A stretch of DNA of 64,000 nucleotides from Rhizobium gallicum bv. gallicum R602sp (GCF_000816845.1 NZ_CP006877.1:4069238-4133237); one strand, 5' to 3'; positions 34,895 through 47,164 are shown, numbered from the stretch's first letter. The notes: generated by a model from the sequence alone, not told the origin. Program-made: numbers and translations.

Positions 34895-36295
34895 GTGAGC
34901 AGAATAGACTGGACCGGAACGGGAACGCCGGCGCCGCAGAAGGCGTCGGAAAAGGGCATCTGGAGCTGGATGCTTTTCGATTGGGCCGCGCAACCGTTTT
35001 TCACGGTCGTGACCACGTTCATCTTCGGGCCCTACTTCGTCTCACGCCTGACGGACGATCCGGTTTCGGCACAAGCGATGTGGAGCAATACCGCGACGAT
35101 CTCTTCGGTGATCATAGCCCTGCTCTCCCCGATCCTCGGCTCCATCGCCGATCAGTCCGGCGCCCGCAAACCATGGATAGCTTTTTTCGCTATCATCAAG
35201 GTTGTCAGCCTCTTCGGCCTTTGGTTCGCCGCGCCCGGTTCGCCGCTTGTCTATCCGGTAATCTTGATGATTTTCGCCTCGATCGCCGCGGAATTCTCGA
35301 TCGTCTTCAACGATTCCATGATGCCGCGCCTTGTGGGCAAGGAGGAGGTCGGCAGGCTGTCCAATACGGCCTGGGGGCTTGGCTATCTCGGCGGCATGAT
35401 CGTGCTCATCACTGTTGTGACGCTTCTTGCGGGAAACCTGGAAACGGGGAAGACGCTGTTGGGGCTCGACCCGTTGTTCGGGCTTGATCCTCATATCGGT
35501 GAGGACGCGCGTATTACAGGGCCGATTTCCGCGGTCTGGTATCTCATCTTCATCATTCCGATGTTTCTCTTCACACCCGATGCGGCGAAGGGATTGCCGC
35601 TCGCTGCTGCCGTCCGTTCCGGCCTCAGGCAGGTCGCAAACACAATCAGCGAGTTGAAGATCCGAAGAGGCATCCTGAAATTCCTGATTGCCCGCATGAT
35701 CTATCAAGACGGAGTCAACGGGTTGCTGATCCTAGGCGGCGCCTTCGCCGCCGGCATGTTTGGATGGGCGACGATCGAAATCGGACTTTATGGGATCATC
35801 CTCAATGTCGTCGCGATATTCGGCTGCGTCATCGCCGGGCGCGTTGATCACCGGATCGGATCAAAAGCAACGATCCTGATCAGCCTGACGCTGCTTTTGC
35901 TCGCCACCCTCGGGATCATTTCGACGGGGCCTGGATATACGCTTTTCGGCCTGCTGCCGATGTCAACGGCCGACACCGGAGGGCTTTTCGGCACAGCGGC
36001 GGAAAAGGCCTATATTCTTTACGGGCTGTTGATCGGCCTCGCCTTTGGTCCCGTCCAGGCTTCGTCGCGCTCTTATCTGGCGCGCAGCGTCAGCCCGCAG
36101 GAGGCAGGGCGCTATTTTGGCATCTATGCGCTATCCGGCCGCGCCACGAGTTTCATGGCGACGCTCTTCTTCTCGCTGATAACCTATGCCAGCGGATCAG
36201 CGCGTCTCGGCATGGCAACGCTGATTCTTTTTCTCGCAGGCGGACTGATCCTGCTGATCGCGACCCCTTATCCGGCGGACAGGAAGCAAGACTGA
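34895..36295 (+). CDS. MFS transporter, UMF1/Atg22-like
   Basis: 466 residues with about 12 membrane helices. It matches the UMF1/Atg22 branch of the MFS: the N-terminal SWMLFDWAAQPFFTVVTTFIFGPYF, GARKPWIAFFAIIKV, NTAWGLGYLGGMIVL and the late FGPVQASSRSYLARSVSPQEAGRYFGIYALSGRATSF-like region. Atg22 proteins export amino acids from vacuoles in yeast; the bacterial substrate is unknown. The start is a GTG at 34895 (VSRIDWTGTG) after GGGAG; the open frame begins 18 codons earlier, inside the end of the glutamate dehydrogenase gene, so the two are probably cotranscribed. Confidence 0.85.
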   Translation: MSRIDWTGTGTPAPQKASEKGIWSWMLFDWAAQPFFTVVTTFIFGPYFVSRLTDDPVSAQAMWSNTATISSVIIALLSPILGSIADQSGARKPWIAFFAIIKVVSLFGLWFAAPGSPLVYPVILMIFASIAAEFSIVFNDSMMPRLVGKEEVGRLSNTAWGLGYLGGMIVLITVVTLLAGNLETGKTLLGLDPLFGLDPHIGEDARITGPISAVWYLIFIIPMFLFTPDAAKGLPLAAAVRSGLRQVANTISELKIRRGILKFLIARMIYQDGVNGLLILGGAFAAGMFGWATIEIGLYGIILNVVAIFGCVIAGRVDHRIGSKATILISLTLLLLATLGIISTGPGYTLFGLLPMSTADTGGLFGTAAEKAYILYGLLIGLAFGPVQASSRSYLARSVSPQEAGRYFGIYALSGRATSFMATLFFSLITYASGSARLGMATLILFLAGGLILLIATPYPADRKQD

Positions 36296-36338
36296 AATGA
36301 ACGCCGGACGCCGGCTAAGCGCCTAACGTTCTGTCCGC

Positions 36339-37955
36339 TCAATGGCGGAAATGGCGCATGCCGGTGAATACCATGGCGACGTCGTGCTCGTTGGCAGCGT
36401 CGATAACCTCTTGGTCGCGCATCGAACCACCCGGCTGGATGACTGCCGTCGCACCCGCTGCAATCATCGACAGGAGACCATCGGCGAACGGCAGGAAGGC
36501 TTCCGAAGCAACCGCAGAGCCGCGTGTCATCGCAGTAGGCAAACCCAGCGCCTTGGCGGCTTCCTCGGCTTTCAGGGCAGCGATACGGGCGGAATCAACA
36601 CGGCTCATCTGGCCGGCGCCAATGCCGGCCGTCTGGCCATCCTTGGCGTAAACGACGGCATTTGATTTCACGTGCTTGCCGACCTTGAAGGCAAACTTCA
36701 TGTCTTCCAGTTCCTGTTGCGTCGGCGCGCGCTTGGTCACGACCTTCAGCTCCAGATCCTCGATCATGCCGTTGTCACGGCTTTGGACCAGCAGGCCGCC
36801 GGAGACTGTTTTCGCCGTCAGGCCAGCGGCACGCGGATCGGGCAGATCGCCGGCACAAAGCAGGCGCAGATTCGGCTTCCTCGCAACGATCGCCTTGGCT
36901 TCTTCGGTTACATCCGGAGCGATGATCACTTCGGTGAAGAGCTTGATGATCTCTTCGGCGGTCTCCGCATCGAGCGTGCTGTTGAACGCAATGATGCCGC
37001 CGAACGCAGAAACGGAATCGCAGGCGAGCGCCCGTTTGTAGGCTTCGACAAGTCTTGGCCCCGTGGCAACGCCACAAGGATTGGCGTGCTTGATGATGGC
37101 GCAGGCGGGCGCCTTTTCAGGCAGGAATTCAGCGACGAGTTCGTAGGCCGCATCGGTGTCGTTGATGTTGTTATAGGAGAGCTGCTTGCCCTGCAGCAGC
37201 ATCGCCGTCGAAACACCCGGTCGCTTTTCCCCGGTAACGTAGAAAGCCGCCTTCTGATGTGGATTTTCACCATAGCGCATCTCTTCCTTCAAAACGCCGC
37301 CGATCACCCGATGGCGCGGCGTATCGATGGAAAGCGCTTCAGCGAACCAGTTTGAGATCATCGCGTCATAGGCAGCGGTGCGGGCATACGCCTTGGCTGC
37401 CATACGCTGGCGGAACGCATAGCTCGTCTGACCTGCATCGGCCGAAAGCTGTTCGAGCAGTTCCGGGTAATCTGCAGGGTCGGTCAGGATCGTAACGTAA
37501 GCATGGTTCTTCGCAGAGGCACGGATCATTGCCGGACCACCGATATCTATATTCTCGACCGTCGTGGGGTAATCACCACCGGCGGCACGCACATCTTCGA
37601 ATGGATAGAGGTTAATGACGGCAAGATCGATACCTTCGATACCATGCGCCTTCATGGCCTCCTGATGCGCGCTATCATCACGGATTGCCAAAAGACCGCC
37701 GTGGACCGTCGGATGCAGCGTCTTCACCCGGCCATCCATGATTTCCGGAAAACCGGTGACTTGGGAAACGTCGGTGACAGCCAAACCCGCGGCTGTGATG
37801 GCCCTGTGCGTCCCGCCTGTCGAAAGCAGGCGGACGCCCTTTTCGGAAAGCACGCGGGCAAGCTCGACAATACCCGCCTTATCGGAGACGGAGAGTAGCG
37901 CGGTCTTGACCTTGACCTTATCAGGGGCGGGGATTTTCTTGGAAGTGACGGCCAT
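36339..37955 (-). CDS. purH: PurH, AICAR transformylase/IMP cyclohydrolase
   Basis: 538 residues, the bifunctional enzyme for the last two steps of IMP synthesis. The N-terminal IMP cyclohydrolase (MGS-like) domain has [46 protein letters not shown] and [19 protein letters not shown]; the transformylase domain has [34 protein letters not shown] and the final [27 protein letters not shown] region. The ATG at 37955 gives the family length; the frame extends 66 codons into the upstream gene. In Rhizobium the heparinase-like gene and rsmB lie upstream on the same strand, as here. Confidence 0.97.
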   Translation of the reverse strand: MAVTSKKIPAPDKVKVKTALLSVSDKAGIVELARVLSEKGVRLLSTGGTHRAITAAGLAVTDVSQVTGFPEIMDGRVKTLHPTVHGGLLAIRDDSAHQEAMKAHGIEGIDLAVINLYPFEDVRAAGGDYPTTVENIDIGGPAMIRASAKNHAYVTILTDPADYPELLEQLSADAGQTSYAFRQRMAAKAYARTAAYDAMISNWFAEALSIDTPRHRVIGGVLKEEMRYGENPHQKAAFYVTGEKRPGVSTAMLLQGKQLSYNNINDTDAAYELVAEFLPEKAPACAIIKHANPCGVATGPRLVEAYKRALACDSVSAFGGIIAFNSTLDAETAEEIIKLFTEVIIAPDVTEEAKAIVARKPNLRLLCAGDLPDPRAAGLTAKTVSGGLLVQSRDNGMIEDLELKVVTKRAPTQQELEDMKFAFKVGKHVKSNAVVYAKDGQTAGIGAGQMSRVDSARIAALKAEEAAKALGLPTAMTRGSAVASEAFLPFADGLLSMIAAGATAVIQPGGSMRDQEVIDAANEHDVAMVFTGMRHFRH

Positions 37956-38052
37956 GAACCTTCTCCGTTCGGGCTTCGGGAGACATCCGGCAAGGGACGT
38001 ACAGGATAATGGCGCCGCGTTAGCACGAGCTATGCCGCTTCGCAAACGGCGA

Positions 38053-39726
38053 CTAGCTCTTGCGGGACAAAAACCAGCGAATTTCCGGCTTCTCGGCAAA
38101 AACGAAGTCGATCTCGATCTGGTCAGAACCGCAGATGCCGGAGGCGTCAGCAAAAAAGATATCTTCAGTGATCAGAACTTCGTTCCCCGGCGACGAAAAG
38201 AGCCAACTTTCGCCATCCGGCGCTGTCAGCAACACGGACTCGCGATCGCTCTGCTTCACATTTATGGCCGGATGGATATGGAAGCGCGCGGCAGCACGAA
38301 GAGGCTCGTCAATGACGCGCTCGCCCTGCGGCACCAGCCGATCACGGCCAGTGACGATGGAGCCTGCAGCATTCAGAGTCAGTTCGCGCTCATGGAGCAT
38401 GCCGAAATTTTTCAGATAGCCGTCGTGACTGACCTTGATGCCGTCGCGTCCGTCGTCGGTTTCAGCGCGCTCGACGCTAACGGTCTTCACCGAATCCGTC
38501 ATGACATAACCGAGAAATTCCGAAGCCGAGAAGCGGCTGGATGAGGTGTCGTTCAGTGTCACGGTCGAATGCGTCGCAGTCGTGCGCGCCATCTGCACAT
38601 AGCGGCGACCAGCGAATTTCGGTGAGCCGGAGTTGACGATAAAGCGATGACGACCCGAGGACATTTCGAAGGAAAGGCAGCCTGCATGCGCCGTGCGCGA
38701 CAGGGGGCCTGCTGCGGGAGGACCGGTATCGGCGATCAAAATGGTATTTCCCGCCGCAAGACGTTGATAGCGCGAATGCGGCATCGCCTTGAACGGTGGG
38801 CCGGCCGTTTCGTCATAGCGCAGAACCGACATCAGCTCGTTGGCAAGCGTCGATGTCGCGCCGTTAAAGAGCGCGAGGTCGCCATTGTGGTGGCGGAAGA
38901 AGCGCAGCGCCGGATACATGCGATCGATGCCTGAAATCAGCTTCTGCGGCAGATCGTGACCGAGGTTCACATAGGTCTGCCGGAGCGGTAGGAGATCGAG
39001 AAGCAATTCCAGGCCTGTGCGGGGATTGCGGGAGATATGCCCGCCGTCCGGTAGAATCTGGCTATCGAATTCATTATCCAGCGCCTGGGCGGCCTTGCGC
39101 AACACACCTTGTCGCGCTGGCATTGCAATCGAAGCCATGGCGAGGGCGATCCGCAGGCGGAAAAGACCTTCCCCCGCCGGCGCGAAAGCCGCCATACGGC
39201 GCAGGTAGCGAACCTGAAACGCCAGAGACTTCATGAAACGACGGTAAAAGCCGCGATCAGCATTCTGCAGCACGACCGGCGAATGCGAGAGCCAGGCAAT
39301 CACTCGCTGTGAAGTGACATCGATTTCCCAGGCAATGCCTTCCATGCGGCCAGCGTGCAACGAGAGCCAGCTATCGACGATCGCCCGGGCAACCGCGCAA
39401 GCTTGATCGCTTTTGTAGGCACGCATATGGCGAAGCCAGCCGAAGCCATGCAAACGGCTGGCAAAAGCGCGTGAGGGAAGCGTAAAGCCGAAGGGTGACT
39501 TGCCGTTTGTCTCCAGCAGGCGGCCTGCCAGAGCGAAGCGGCCGTTCATGATCTCCTCGGCGATATGAGAATCGATGGCGCGAAGATCAGTCGGCGCGAC
39601 GATAAGCCTCTCGGGCACTTGGATTGTATGGCGCAAAAGGCGAAGGCGCAGGGATGCGATGCGCCGCGACATGCGGCGCCAAGCCTCCCGAACATACAAA
39701 CTCGAAAACCGCCGGCCGGACTGCAT
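38053..39726 (-). CDS. Heparinase II/III family protein
   Basis: 557 residues. The N-terminal half is an alpha-helical toroid ([18 protein letters not shown], here [17 protein letters not shown], then [29 protein letters not shown] sequence), and the C-terminal half is the heparinase II/III beta domain ([59 protein letters not shown]). The family cleaves or binds acidic polysaccharides; the substrate is not known for the rhizobial version. No signal peptide is evident. It lies between rsmB and purH, all on the minus strand. Confidence 0.88.
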   Translation of the reverse strand: MQSGRRFSSLYVREAWRRMSRRIASLRLRLLRHTIQVPERLIVAPTDLRAIDSHIAEEIMNGRFALAGRLLETNGKSPFGFTLPSRAFASRLHGFGWLRHMRAYKSDQACAVARAIVDSWLSLHAGRMEGIAWEIDVTSQRVIAWLSHSPVVLQNADRGFYRRFMKSLAFQVRYLRRMAAFAPAGEGLFRLRIALAMASIAMPARQGVLRKAAQALDNEFDSQILPDGGHISRNPRTGLELLLDLLPLRQTYVNLGHDLPQKLISGIDRMYPALRFFRHHNGDLALFNGATSTLANELMSVLRYDETAGPPFKAMPHSRYQRLAAGNTILIADTGPPAAGPLSRTAHAGCLSFEMSSGRHRFIVNSGSPKFAGRRYVQMARTTATHSTVTLNDTSSSRFSASEFLGYVMTDSVKTVSVERAETDDGRDGIKVSHDGYLKNFGMLHERELTLNAAGSIVTGRDRLVPQGERVIDEPLRAAARFHIHPAINVKQSDRESVLLTAPDGESWLFSSPGNEVLITEDIFFADASGICGSDQIEIDFVFAEKPEIRWFLSRKS

Positions 39727-39837
39727 ATTCTATTGTCTATTGACCCTCATGATTAAGAATAGGTGAATGAGAGCCGGTTTCAGCGGAAAGACTGCATTAA
39801 TTGTGACAGAAACGAAATCTAGGGAAGGTCCATGCAA

Positions 39838-41217
39838 TCAGGCAAGACGCCGCAGCACTGCAGCGTAAAAACCGTCAAGACCTGAAGCGACCGTTGCGGG
39901 CATGCGCAGCATGGCGGGGGTCGTCCGGAATTCGCCAAGCGGACTGATCGCCATTTCCAAACCGGGCCATAGAGCAGCGTCGATCCGGACGCGCTCGACA
40001 TTCGCTGTGTCCGCCAAGATGCGGCTGACGACATCCTCGCCTTCGACTGGATCCAGCGAGCAATTTGAAAAGACGAGAGTACCGCCAGGCTTCAGGAGCG
40101 TCAGCGCATGGCGAAGCAGGCGTTCTTGCACGCCAGCAAGCTTTGCGATGTCCTCCGGCCCCTTCGTCCAGAGGACATCCGGATGACGGCGCGTGGTGCC
40201 CGTCGAGGAGCAGGGCGCGTCGAGCAGGATGGCATCAAACGGCTCGCCCGGCTGGTATTTCACAAGATCCGTCGCGAGCGTTTCTGCCTTGAGGGCAAGG
40301 CGGTCGAGATTGGAGCGTAGGCGCTTCAATCGGCTTTCAGATTGATCAATCGCAGTGACGCTACCTCCGGCGAGAATGAGCTGTGCGGTCTTGCCGCCCG
40401 GTGCGGCGCAAAGATCGACGACGCGTTTGCCAGACAGGTCGCCAAGGAGCTTGGCCGGAATGCTTGCCGCGGCATCCTGCACCCACCATTCGCCTTGATC
40501 GAAACCTTCAAGGGAGGGGATAGTGCCATCAAAGGCTGCGAGACGCACGCCACCGGTCGGCAGGACTTCCCCATTCAATCTTGCTGCCCAGCCTGCCGCA
40601 TCCGACTTCACGGTGAGATCGATTGCCGCCGGCTCGAGCTGAGATTCGGCGATCGCCGCGGCGGCCTCTTTCCCGTAAGCCTTTTCAAGACGGTCGATAA
40701 ACCAAGCCGGCATCGGCGAAATCTTCGCGACGTCTTCGAGGACCTTCTCCTTCTCGCGGCCAAGTCGTCGCAAGATCGCATTCACCAGTTTTGCGAAGCG
40801 GCGATTGCGAGGATCCTGATTTGCCTGCTCGACGGCAAGATCGACCGCCGAATGGTCGGGGACGTCGAGATAAAGGATCTGCGCCGCCCCAACCGCAAGC
40901 ACATGATGAAGTGCGCGCGCGCCTTCGGGCAACGGCGAGTCTAATAGAGAAGCAATCGCCGCATCGATGCGGGGCAGGTGACGGAGCGCACTGTTGAGAA
41001 TAGCGCGAACCAGTGCGCGATCGCTCTCCCTGAGTGCCTTGTATGCGGGATTTCCGTGTTCGTGATCCAATGCACCATCTAGCGGCAGTTTGCGGTCAAT
41101 CACGGCAGCGAGAATCTTCGCTGCGGCCGCACGCGCCTCTAGGCCCGGCTTGACCGCCAGGCGTTCTAAAGGCGGTTTCTTTTTGTTGAATGGCTTGTTT
41201 CTGCCGTCTGAATTCAA
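39838..41217 (-). CDS. rsmB: RsmB-family 16S rRNA cytosine-5 methyltransferase
   Basis: 459 residues. An N-terminal NusB-like RNA-binding domain (about 25-165, with [19 protein letters not shown]) precedes the methyltransferase core: [17 protein letters not shown] (motif I), [21 protein letters not shown] (motif IV with catalytic PCS) and [17 protein letters not shown] (motif VI cysteine). It methylates C967 of 16S rRNA in E. coli. It starts at a TTG (41217) that overlaps the htpX stop codon, so it is translationally coupled to htpX. Confidence 0.92.
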   Translation of the reverse strand: MNSDGRNKPFNKKKPPLERLAVKPGLEARAAAAKILAAVIDRKLPLDGALDHEHGNPAYKALRESDRALVRAILNSALRHLPRIDAAIASLLDSPLPEGARALHHVLAVGAAQILYLDVPDHSAVDLAVEQANQDPRNRRFAKLVNAILRRLGREKEKVLEDVAKISPMPAWFIDRLEKAYGKEAAAAIAESQLEPAAIDLTVKSDAAGWAARLNGEVLPTGGVRLAAFDGTIPSLEGFDQGEWWVQDAAASIPAKLLGDLSGKRVVDLCAAPGGKTAQLILAGGSVTAIDQSESRLKRLRSNLDRLALKAETLATDLVKYQPGEPFDAILLDAPCSSTGTTRRHPDVLWTKGPEDIAKLAGVQERLLRHALTLLKPGGTLVFSNCSLDPVEGEDVVSRILADTANVERVRIDAALWPGLEMAISPLGEFRTTPAMLRMPATVASGLDGFYAAVLRRLA

Positions 41218-42176
41218 GACCAGGGACCTTTTGGCGGTTGGGAACCACCGCGGCCAATACCCGTATTCGGAACCGAGCGCGATCTGCGCGACGGATTACC
41301 AGTACGAACCGTCGCCGTCGAGCCATTCATACCGTTTGCTGCCATTTCCTGAAGTGCTGCAATACGGTTTTCCGTATTCGGGTGCGTCGAAAACAGGTTG
41401 TCCATACGCTCCCCGGAGAGGGGATTAATGATGAACATATGCGCTGTCGCAGGATTGCGCTCGGCATCATAATTCGGGATATGCGCCGCGCCACGGGCAA
41501 TCTTGCCGAGCGCGGAAGCGAGCCATAGGGGGTTGCCGCAGATTTCGGCGCCGCGCCGGTCGGCAGAATATTCGCGCGTCCGGCTGATCGCCATCTGCAC
41601 AAGCATAGCGGCGAGCGGCGCTACGATCATCGCCAGAAGCACGCCGACGAAACCGAACGGGTTATTGTTGTTCTCGCGATTGCCGCCGAAAAAGAAGGCG
41701 AAGTTACCGAGCATCGAGATTGCGCCGGCAAGCGTTGCCGTGATCGTCATCGTCAGCGTGTCGCGGTTCTGGATATGCGCCAGTTCATGCGCCATCACAG
41801 CCGCCACTTCTTCCGGCGAGAGCGCGCTGAGCAGCCCCGTCGAGGCCGCCACGGCGGCATTCTCCGGATTGCGGCCCGTGGCAAAGGCATTCGGCTGCGG
41901 ATTGTCGTAGAGATAGACTTTCGGCATGGGCAGCCCGGCATTTTGCGCAAGATCGCGAACGATGCGGAAGAATTCCGGCGCGTTGCGCTCATCGACCTCC
42001 CGCGCCCGGTAGGCCGAAAGCACCATCCGGTCCGAATTCCAGTAGGAAAAGAAATTCATACCCGCAGCGATCAGGAAGGCGATCATCATGCCGCCGCGGC
42101 CACCGATCAGGAATCCGACGAACATGAACAGAGCCGTCATGAAGGCAAGCAACATGGCAGTGCGAACGAGGTTCAT
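41214..42176 (-). CDS. htpX: HtpX, membrane zinc protease
   Basis: 320 residues, an M48 integral-membrane metalloprotease that degrades misfolded membrane proteins. Helices lie at about 4-30 and 140-200. The zinc site is [17 protein letters not shown] (HExxH, about 128-132) with the third ligand in [12 protein letters not shown]. The C-terminal tail, [18 protein letters not shown], is low-complexity and basic. The ATG at 42176 gives [12 protein letters not shown]; 13 earlier codons are open. It ends in a four-base overlap with rsmB. Confidence 0.95.
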   Translation of the reverse strand: MNLVRTAMLLAFMTALFMFVGFLIGGRGGMMIAFLIAAGMNFFSYWNSDRMVLSAYRAREVDERNAPEFFRIVRDLAQNAGLPMPKVYLYDNPQPNAFATGRNPENAAVAASTGLLSALSPEEVAAVMAHELAHIQNRDTLTMTITATLAGAISMLGNFAFFFGGNRENNNNPFGFVGVLLAMIVAPLAAMLVQMAISRTREYSADRRGAEICGNPLWLASALGKIARGAAHIPNYDAERNPATAHMFIINPLSGERMDNLFSTHPNTENRIAALQEMAANGMNGSTATVRTGNPSRRSRSVPNTGIGRGGSQPPKGPWS

Positions 42177-42284
42177 CGAGGTCTCCATCTCCCATTTGCG
42201 GCAAAAGGGTTTCAATCAAGGCGCCGGCGCACTATGATTTGGTTATTCGTCAGCCATTTTCAATATTTCCGGCGGGAGACGCTA

Positions 42285-42509
42285 TTGCAGCCAGCCGACA
42301 ACGACAATGTAGATAGCACTGTGGCAGAAGGAGCAGAACTGCCGCGCAAGGTTCTGTCTCCCGCTGCCAAACGCGCGCTTGCCGAAGCCGAGGAACGACG
42401 CAGGAACCAGAAACCCCTGGAACTGCCACCGGAGATCGGTGGACGGGGAGGAGCCGAGCCAGCGCGCTTCGGCGATTACGAAATCAACGGCCGTGCGATC
42501 GATTTTTAA
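42285..42509 (+). CDS. DUF1674 protein, SdhAF4-like
   Basis: 74 residues in the frame that ends at 42509. The C-terminal signature PPEIGGRGGAEPARFGDYEINGRAIDF contains the pattern (GGRGGxEPxRxGDxExxGxxxDF) of DUF1674, the family of mitochondrial succinate dehydrogenase assembly factor 4. SdhAF4 protects and matures the flavinated SdhA subunit; the bacterial role is inferred by homology. The start is a TTG (42285) with GGGAG seven bases upstream; the longer frame upstream overlaps htpX on the other strand and is not gene-like. Divergent from htpX. Confidence 0.8.
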   Translation: MQPADNDNVDSTVAEGAELPRKVLSPAAKRALAEAEERRRNQKPLELPPEIGGRGGAEPARFGDYEINGRAIDF

Positions 42510-42759
42510 GGAAATATTCCTTTTCTTCTCGACCTTTGAAGTCCTCGCGATTCGCCGGGGCTGTCTGTCGACGCACTGCAAGACTTGACGGCGGGTTCAC
42601 CCCGTGTGCGGTTGATGAAGAGCGACAACTATTTTGGCCTGATTGCCGCCAATGCGGTTCGTTCAGATGAGAACCCGGCCGAAGATATGCTGTTGGAAGG
42701 CGCCCGTGAATACGAGGGCGCGCGGAGCTGCGCGCCCGTCTGTGCCAGCACGATTGACA

Positions 42760-42787
42760 AGCGGCTCCCGGGTTTCCGGGAGCCGCT
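42760..42787 (-). terminator. Stem-loop downstream of acs
   Basis: AGCGGCTCCCGG (42760-42771) pairs perfectly with CCGGGAGCCGCT (42776-42787) around loop GTTT, directly after the acs stop on the minus strand. No T tract follows on either strand, so it is a likely but not certain terminator. Confidence 0.6.
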
Positions 42788-42793
42788 CTGATT

Positions 42794-44749
<1,956 letters not shown>

Positions 44750-44977
44750 GTGGTTCCTCCTCAACACAGGCACCGGCTAACTGCGCAAGGCGATCACCGG
44801 AACTCGATTTAGGCATTCATAGCAGGTCAAAAGCACCCGGCAATTAGACAAAGGTCATTTCATTCCTGATCAATTGCAATTCTGCGTCACTCCAGTTATA
44901 TAGCGCCATATTTCCCGGATATTATGGTGATATCCACGGACCGCGACACCGGCGCGGACGACAGAAGGACTATATCC

Positions 44978-45685
44978 ATGGCTCAACAATTGCTCATGCC
45001 GAAGGCGACCGCCATCTGGCTCGTCGACAATACGGCGCTGTCTTTCGATCAGATCGCCCAGTTCTGCAAGCTGCATCCCCTCGAGGTGAAAGCAATTGCC
45101 GACGGCGAGGCAGCGCAGGGCATCAAGGGCCTGGACCCGATCTCGACCGGCCAGCTTTCACGCGATGAAATTGCCCGCGCCGAAGCTAATCCGAACCACA
45201 AGTTGAAACTCTCGGAGCCGAAGGTTCGCGTTCCCGAATCCAAGCGCCGTGGTCCGCGTTACACGCCTGTTTCCAAGCGCCAGGACCGTCCGAATGCCAT
45301 TCTCTGGCTCGTTCGCAATCACCCGGAGCTGAAGGATGCTCAGATTTCACGCCTCGTCGGCACGACGAAATCGACGATCGAGCAGATTCGTGAACGCACG
45401 CATTGGAACTCGGCCAACCTGACGCCGATGGATCCGGTCACGCTCGGCCTCTGCAGCCAGATCGACCTCGATATGGAAGTGGAAAAGGCATCCAGGGGCC
45501 GGCCACTGCCGACCGCCGCCGAACTCGGCGCCACGCTGCAGTCCGCCCAGGAAACTGAGCGCATGAGCCCGAATTTCGAACGCGAAGAAGAACGCGAAAT
45601 CGACGCCGATGCCGTCTTTGCCAAGCTCAAGTCTCTGAAGTCCTCCCCCAAGGACAAGGATGAAGACGAAGACGATCGCTTCTGA
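44978..45685 (+). CDS. trcR: TrcR-like cell-cycle transcriptional regulator (DUF1013)
   Basis: 235 residues of the DUF1013 family, conserved in alphaproteobacteria and annotated as cell-cycle regulator TrcR. The N-terminal MAQQLLMPKATAIWLVDNTA and LSFDQIAQFCKLHPLEVKAI suggest a helix-turn-helix, and a second one lies in RPNAILWLVRNHPELKDAQISRLVG then TTKSTIEQIRE. The C-terminal 60 residues are highly acidic and end DKDEDEDDRF. The ATG at 44978 follows GAAGGA. Its transcription terminator has been split by the IS element at 45721. Confidence 0.88.
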   Translation: MAQQLLMPKATAIWLVDNTALSFDQIAQFCKLHPLEVKAIADGEAAQGIKGLDPISTGQLSRDEIARAEANPNHKLKLSEPKVRVPESKRRGPRYTPVSKRQDRPNAILWLVRNHPELKDAQISRLVGTTKSTIEQIRERTHWNSANLTPMDPVTLGLCSQIDLDMEVEKASRGRPLPTAAELGATLQSAQETERMSPNFEREEEREIDADAVFAKLKSLKSSPKDKDEDEDDRF

Positions 45686-45703
45686 CCTGTTTGCATAAAC
45701 GTG

Positions 45704-45718
45704 AAAAGACCCGCCGGA
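45704..45718. terminator. Left half of a terminator interrupted by the IS element
   Basis: AAAAGACCCGCCGGA is the exact reverse complement of TCCGGCGGGTCTTTT at 47165-47179, across the insertion sequence. Joined, the two form a 15-base-pair stem with a TCGC loop and T runs on both strands, a bidirectional terminator between trcR and the flagellin gene. Confidence 0.88.
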
Positions 45719-45720
45719 TC

Positions 45721-45744
45721 TGAACTGACCCCATTAAGTTGGAC
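45721..45744 (+). repeat. Left terminal inverted repeat of the IS
   Basis: The sequence TGAACTGACCCCATTAAGTT continues GGAC; it pairs with the right end at 47136-47159, differing at three central positions. Confidence 0.9.
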
Positions 45745-45747
45745 GGT

Positions 45748-46548
45748 TTAAAGGCAAGGCAGATTTAAGGGCTGGGTTCTGTATTGTACAGGACTCAGCC
45801 CTTTGAGTTTCATTTTGATCCTGTCGTGATTGTAGTAGTGGATATAGTCGGTGATGGCGGACTGCAGGCTTTGAATGCTGGCGAATTTGGTCGGGTAGAA
45901 CAGCTCTGATTTCAGCACCGCGAAGAAGCTTTCCATTGCCGCGTTGTCGAGGCAGTTGCCTTTGCGTGACATGCTTTGGATGACGTCGTGTTTTTCAAGC
46001 GTGCGCTGATAGGCGGTCATCTGATAGTGCCATCCCTGATCGGAATGCAGGATCGGCTTTTCGCCGCTCCCCAGCCGGTCCAGCGCCTTACTGAGCATGG
46101 TTTCCACGAGTTTGAAGACGGGACGGCGGGCTGTCTCGAAGGCGATGATCTCGCCATTGAAGAGGTCCATGACCGGTGAGAGATAGAGCTTTTCGCCCGC
46201 AACGTTGAACTCGGTCACATCCGTCACCCATTTCTGGTTTGCATCCTCAGCCGTGAACTTGCGCTGGATGAGATCGGGAGCGGTGCGGCCGGTAGCGCCC
46301 TTGTAGGACCGATACTTCTTCGGCCGCACCAGCGATTTCAAACCCATTTGCCCCATCAGCCGCTGAACTGTCTTGTGATTGACGCGCCGTCCCAGTCGGC
46401 AGATGGCAGCCGTGATGCGGCGATAGCCATAGCGCCCCTTGTGAAGGGCGAAGATGGCTTTGATGCTGTCTTTGAGCGCGGCATGGCGGGCGGCCAGCGA
46501 TGCTGCCGTTTGCTGGTAGTAGAACGTGCTGCGGGCCAGGCCTGCCAA
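45748..46548 (-). CDS. IS3-family transposase OrfB (DDE integrase domain)
   Basis: 266 residues from the first in-frame start; the frame is open further upstream to the slippery site. The integrase core carries the DDE triad: VTDVTEFNV, ILHSDQGWHYQM and CLDNAAMESFFAVLKSE, the last with the 35-residue spacing typical of IS3. It ends SPVQYRTQ. It is normally made as an OrfAB fusion by -1 frameshifting at A7 (46641-46647), since its own frame lies -1 relative to orfA. Confidence 0.93.
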   Translation of the reverse strand: MAGLARSTFYYQQTAASLAARHAALKDSIKAIFALHKGRYGYRRITAAICRLGRRVNHKTVQRLMGQMGLKSLVRPKKYRSYKGATGRTAPDLIQRKFTAEDANQKWVTDVTEFNVAGEKLYLSPVMDLFNGEIIAFETARRPVFKLVETMLSKALDRLGSGEKPILHSDQGWHYQMTAYQRTLEKHDVIQSMSRKGNCLDNAAMESFFAVLKSELFYPTKFASIQSLQSAITDYIHYYNHDRIKMKLKGLSPVQYRTQPLNLPCL

Positions 46549-46580
46549 TTGCAGCAGACCGGCAAACGAATGGAGCGGCC

Positions 46581-47114
46581 TTAACGCGTGAACGGCTTGC
46601 GCTTTTTGAGCCGCTGTTGTTCCTGCGTTAAGGCCTCCAGTTTTTTTAGGAAAGCGTTCTCCATGCGCAGATAGGCCAGTTCCGAAAGCAACTCCTCGCG
46701 GCTCTTCGTGTCATCGCTCGCCAAGGCTTGCGGTTCATCGTGGGCAGGCGGTTTGGGCATCAATCGGGGCCTTCCTCTGCACCGCGGGGCCAACGCCTCT
46801 ATCCCGCCGCGCTCGTAACACGTCTCCCAATCGACAAGGCTACTCTTGTTGCGGATGTTGAAAATCGCAGCCGCCTGCCGATAGGAAAGCCCATCGTCCC
46901 ACATCCGCTGCAATACCGAAAGCTTGAAAGACGCGTCAAAGGAGCTGTATTTCTTTACCAACCCTGACACGCCATGCGCCGCATGAGCCGCAGCCCATTT
47001 GCGCACCGTCGAATGATCAACGTCAAACCGAGCCGCTACTGCGCGTGCCCCTTCCGTGCCGCTCTCATAAGCGGCGATGACGGACTGCTTGAACGCTAAG
47101 CTGTACTTGGACAT
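46581..47114 (-). CDS. IS3-family transposase OrfA (two helix-turn-helix domains)
   Basis: 177 residues from the ATG at 47114 (MSKYSLAFKQSVI). Two DNA-binding domains are seen: ARFDVDHSTVRKWAAAHAAHG (about residues 27-47) and YRQAAAIFNIRNKSSLVDWE (about 83-102). A leucine-rich helical stretch near the end (ELLSELAYLRMENAFLKKLE) should mediate dimerisation. The run CTAAAAAAACTG in this last part is a slippery site that would shift ribosomes into the orfB frame. A 186-residue version from 47141 is also open. Confidence 0.92.
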   Translation of the reverse strand: MSKYSLAFKQSVIAAYESGTEGARAVAARFDVDHSTVRKWAAAHAAHGVSGLVKKYSSFDASFKLSVLQRMWDDGLSYRQAAAIFNIRNKSSLVDWETCYERGGIEALAPRCRGRPRLMPKPPAHDEPQALASDDTKSREELLSELAYLRMENAFLKKLEALTQEQQRLKKRKPFTR

Positions 47115-47135
47115 GCAAAACCCCCGAAGGTCGGT

Positions 47136-47159
47136 GTCCAACTTTCGGGGGTCAGTTCA
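47136..47159 (-). repeat. Right terminal inverted repeat of the IS
   Basis: Reading the minus strand from 47159, the sequence is TGAACTGACCCCCGAAAGTT then GGAC. It matches the left repeat at 21 of 24 positions. Confidence 0.9.
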
Positions 47160-47164
47160 ATCGC

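Larger units (their letters stand above)
45718..47162. mobile_element. IS3-family insertion sequence (IS150-like), complete
   Basis: The element proper is 45721-47159, 1,439 bases. Terminal inverted repeats TGAACTGACCCC-ATTAAGTTGGAC (45721-45744) and its counterpart TGAACTGACCCC-CGAAAGTTGGAC (47159-47136) agree at 21 of 24 positions. A three-base target duplication ATC flanks it (45718-45720 and 47160-47162). Two minus-strand frames, orfA and orfB, overlap with orfB in the -1 frame. The ends and frames are all intact, so the element looks recent and probably still able to move. Confidence 0.93.

Noticed and set aside
42585..42791. A 68-codon plus-strand frame between the DUF1674 gene and acs, containing MKSDNYFGLIAANAVRSDEN
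   Set aside because: No ribosome-binding site, and its end runs through the stem-loop downstream of acs; not counted as a gene, though the first half looks somewhat protein-like.
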